This document shows, piece by piece, positions 4,989 through 5,000 of a stretch of 5,000 nucleotides of DNA. Position 1 is the stretch's first letter. Each line of letters starts with the position of its first letter. A program made the position numbers and the translations under genes. Origin of the DNA: Acetobacteraceae bacterium. GTDB taxonomy: Bacteria > Pseudomonadota > Alphaproteobacteria > Acetobacterales > Acetobacteraceae. The notes beneath the pieces were generated by a model, which did no database searches, was not told the DNA's origin, and saw nothing but the letters and a program-made list of their open reading frames with translations. The stretch is from contig DAICYU010000229.1 of the NCBI GenBank assembly GCA_027311485.1, positions 1 through 5,000 of the forward strand, written 5' to 3'.

Positions 4989-5000
4989 GAGATTTGGTAG

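Larger units (their letters stand above)
4681..5000 (+). other. Probable 16S rRNA precursor leader, continuing past the window
   Basis: No open frame with gene-like properties is present. The stretch has lower G+C than the operon and carries a boxB-like hairpin, a boxA-like element, the phrase GAAGGGATACGTTGGCGGC (4797-4815) remembered from alphaproteobacterial rRNA leaders and spacers, and two hairpins near the right edge. A boxA placed about 220 nt before the edge fits a 16S gene starting shortly after 5000. It could instead be read as a 16S-23S spacer, but no 16S 3' end or tRNA precedes it. The mature 16S start is not visible. Confidence 0.6.

Noticed and set aside
4535..5000. Small protein genes in the right-hand region
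   Set aside because: Short open frames there (for example minus strand 4573-4788) have no plausible start context or recognisable content and coincide with promoter and boxA elements.

Overview
The window reads as an alphaproteobacterial chromosome segment, with the Acetobacteraceae (Rhodospirillales) the most likely family. The protein set, the high G+C codon use and the form of the rRNA-operon leader (boxA-like TTCTTTGACA followed by GAAGGGATACG) point that way. The family-level placement rests on remembered leader sequences and is only moderately certain.

Layout. Positions 1-571 (minus strand) hold the N-terminal part of a GntR-family repressor of the FCD subfamily. It starts with GTG and runs off the left edge. 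A perfect 20-bp palindrome (588-607) lies 16 bp upstream of its start codon and is probably its own operator. The 287-bp divergent region (572-858) also carries a candidate paaA promoter (extended -10 at 771-779) framed by two different inverted repeats (743-761 and 782-796). From 859 to 4534 (plus strand) lies a compact paaA-paaB-paaC-paaD-paaE operon. It encodes the multicomponent phenylacetyl-CoA 1,2-epoxidase: PaaA diiron oxygenase, PaaB bridging subunit, PaaC structural partner, PaaD maturation factor and PaaE reductase. paaB/paaC and paaC/paaD are each joined by a 4-nt GTGA overlap.

From 4535 to 5000 there is no protein gene. This stretch looks like the promoter and leader of an rRNA operon. 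It shows an A-rich UP-like element with a TTGACG/TAGGAA promoter, a second TTGCGG/TAATAT promoter, a boxB-like hairpin, a boxA-like element and hairpins close to the right edge. The 16S rRNA gene is inferred to begin just beyond the window; no 16S sequence is visible.

How it works together. PaaE passes electrons from NADPH through FAD and a [2Fe-2S] centre to the diiron site of PaaA, which is held in a complex with PaaC and PaaB. The complex epoxidises the aromatic ring of phenylacetyl-CoA, the committed step of aerobic phenylacetate catabolism. The ligase (PaaK) and the downstream enzymes (PaaG, PaaZ, PaaF, PaaH, PaaJ thiolase) are not in the window. Whether the GntR protein controls the operon cannot be told from sequence, because its palindrome is not repeated at the paaA promoter. 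I see no new enzymatic system here; the points worth a second look are regulatory and architectural.
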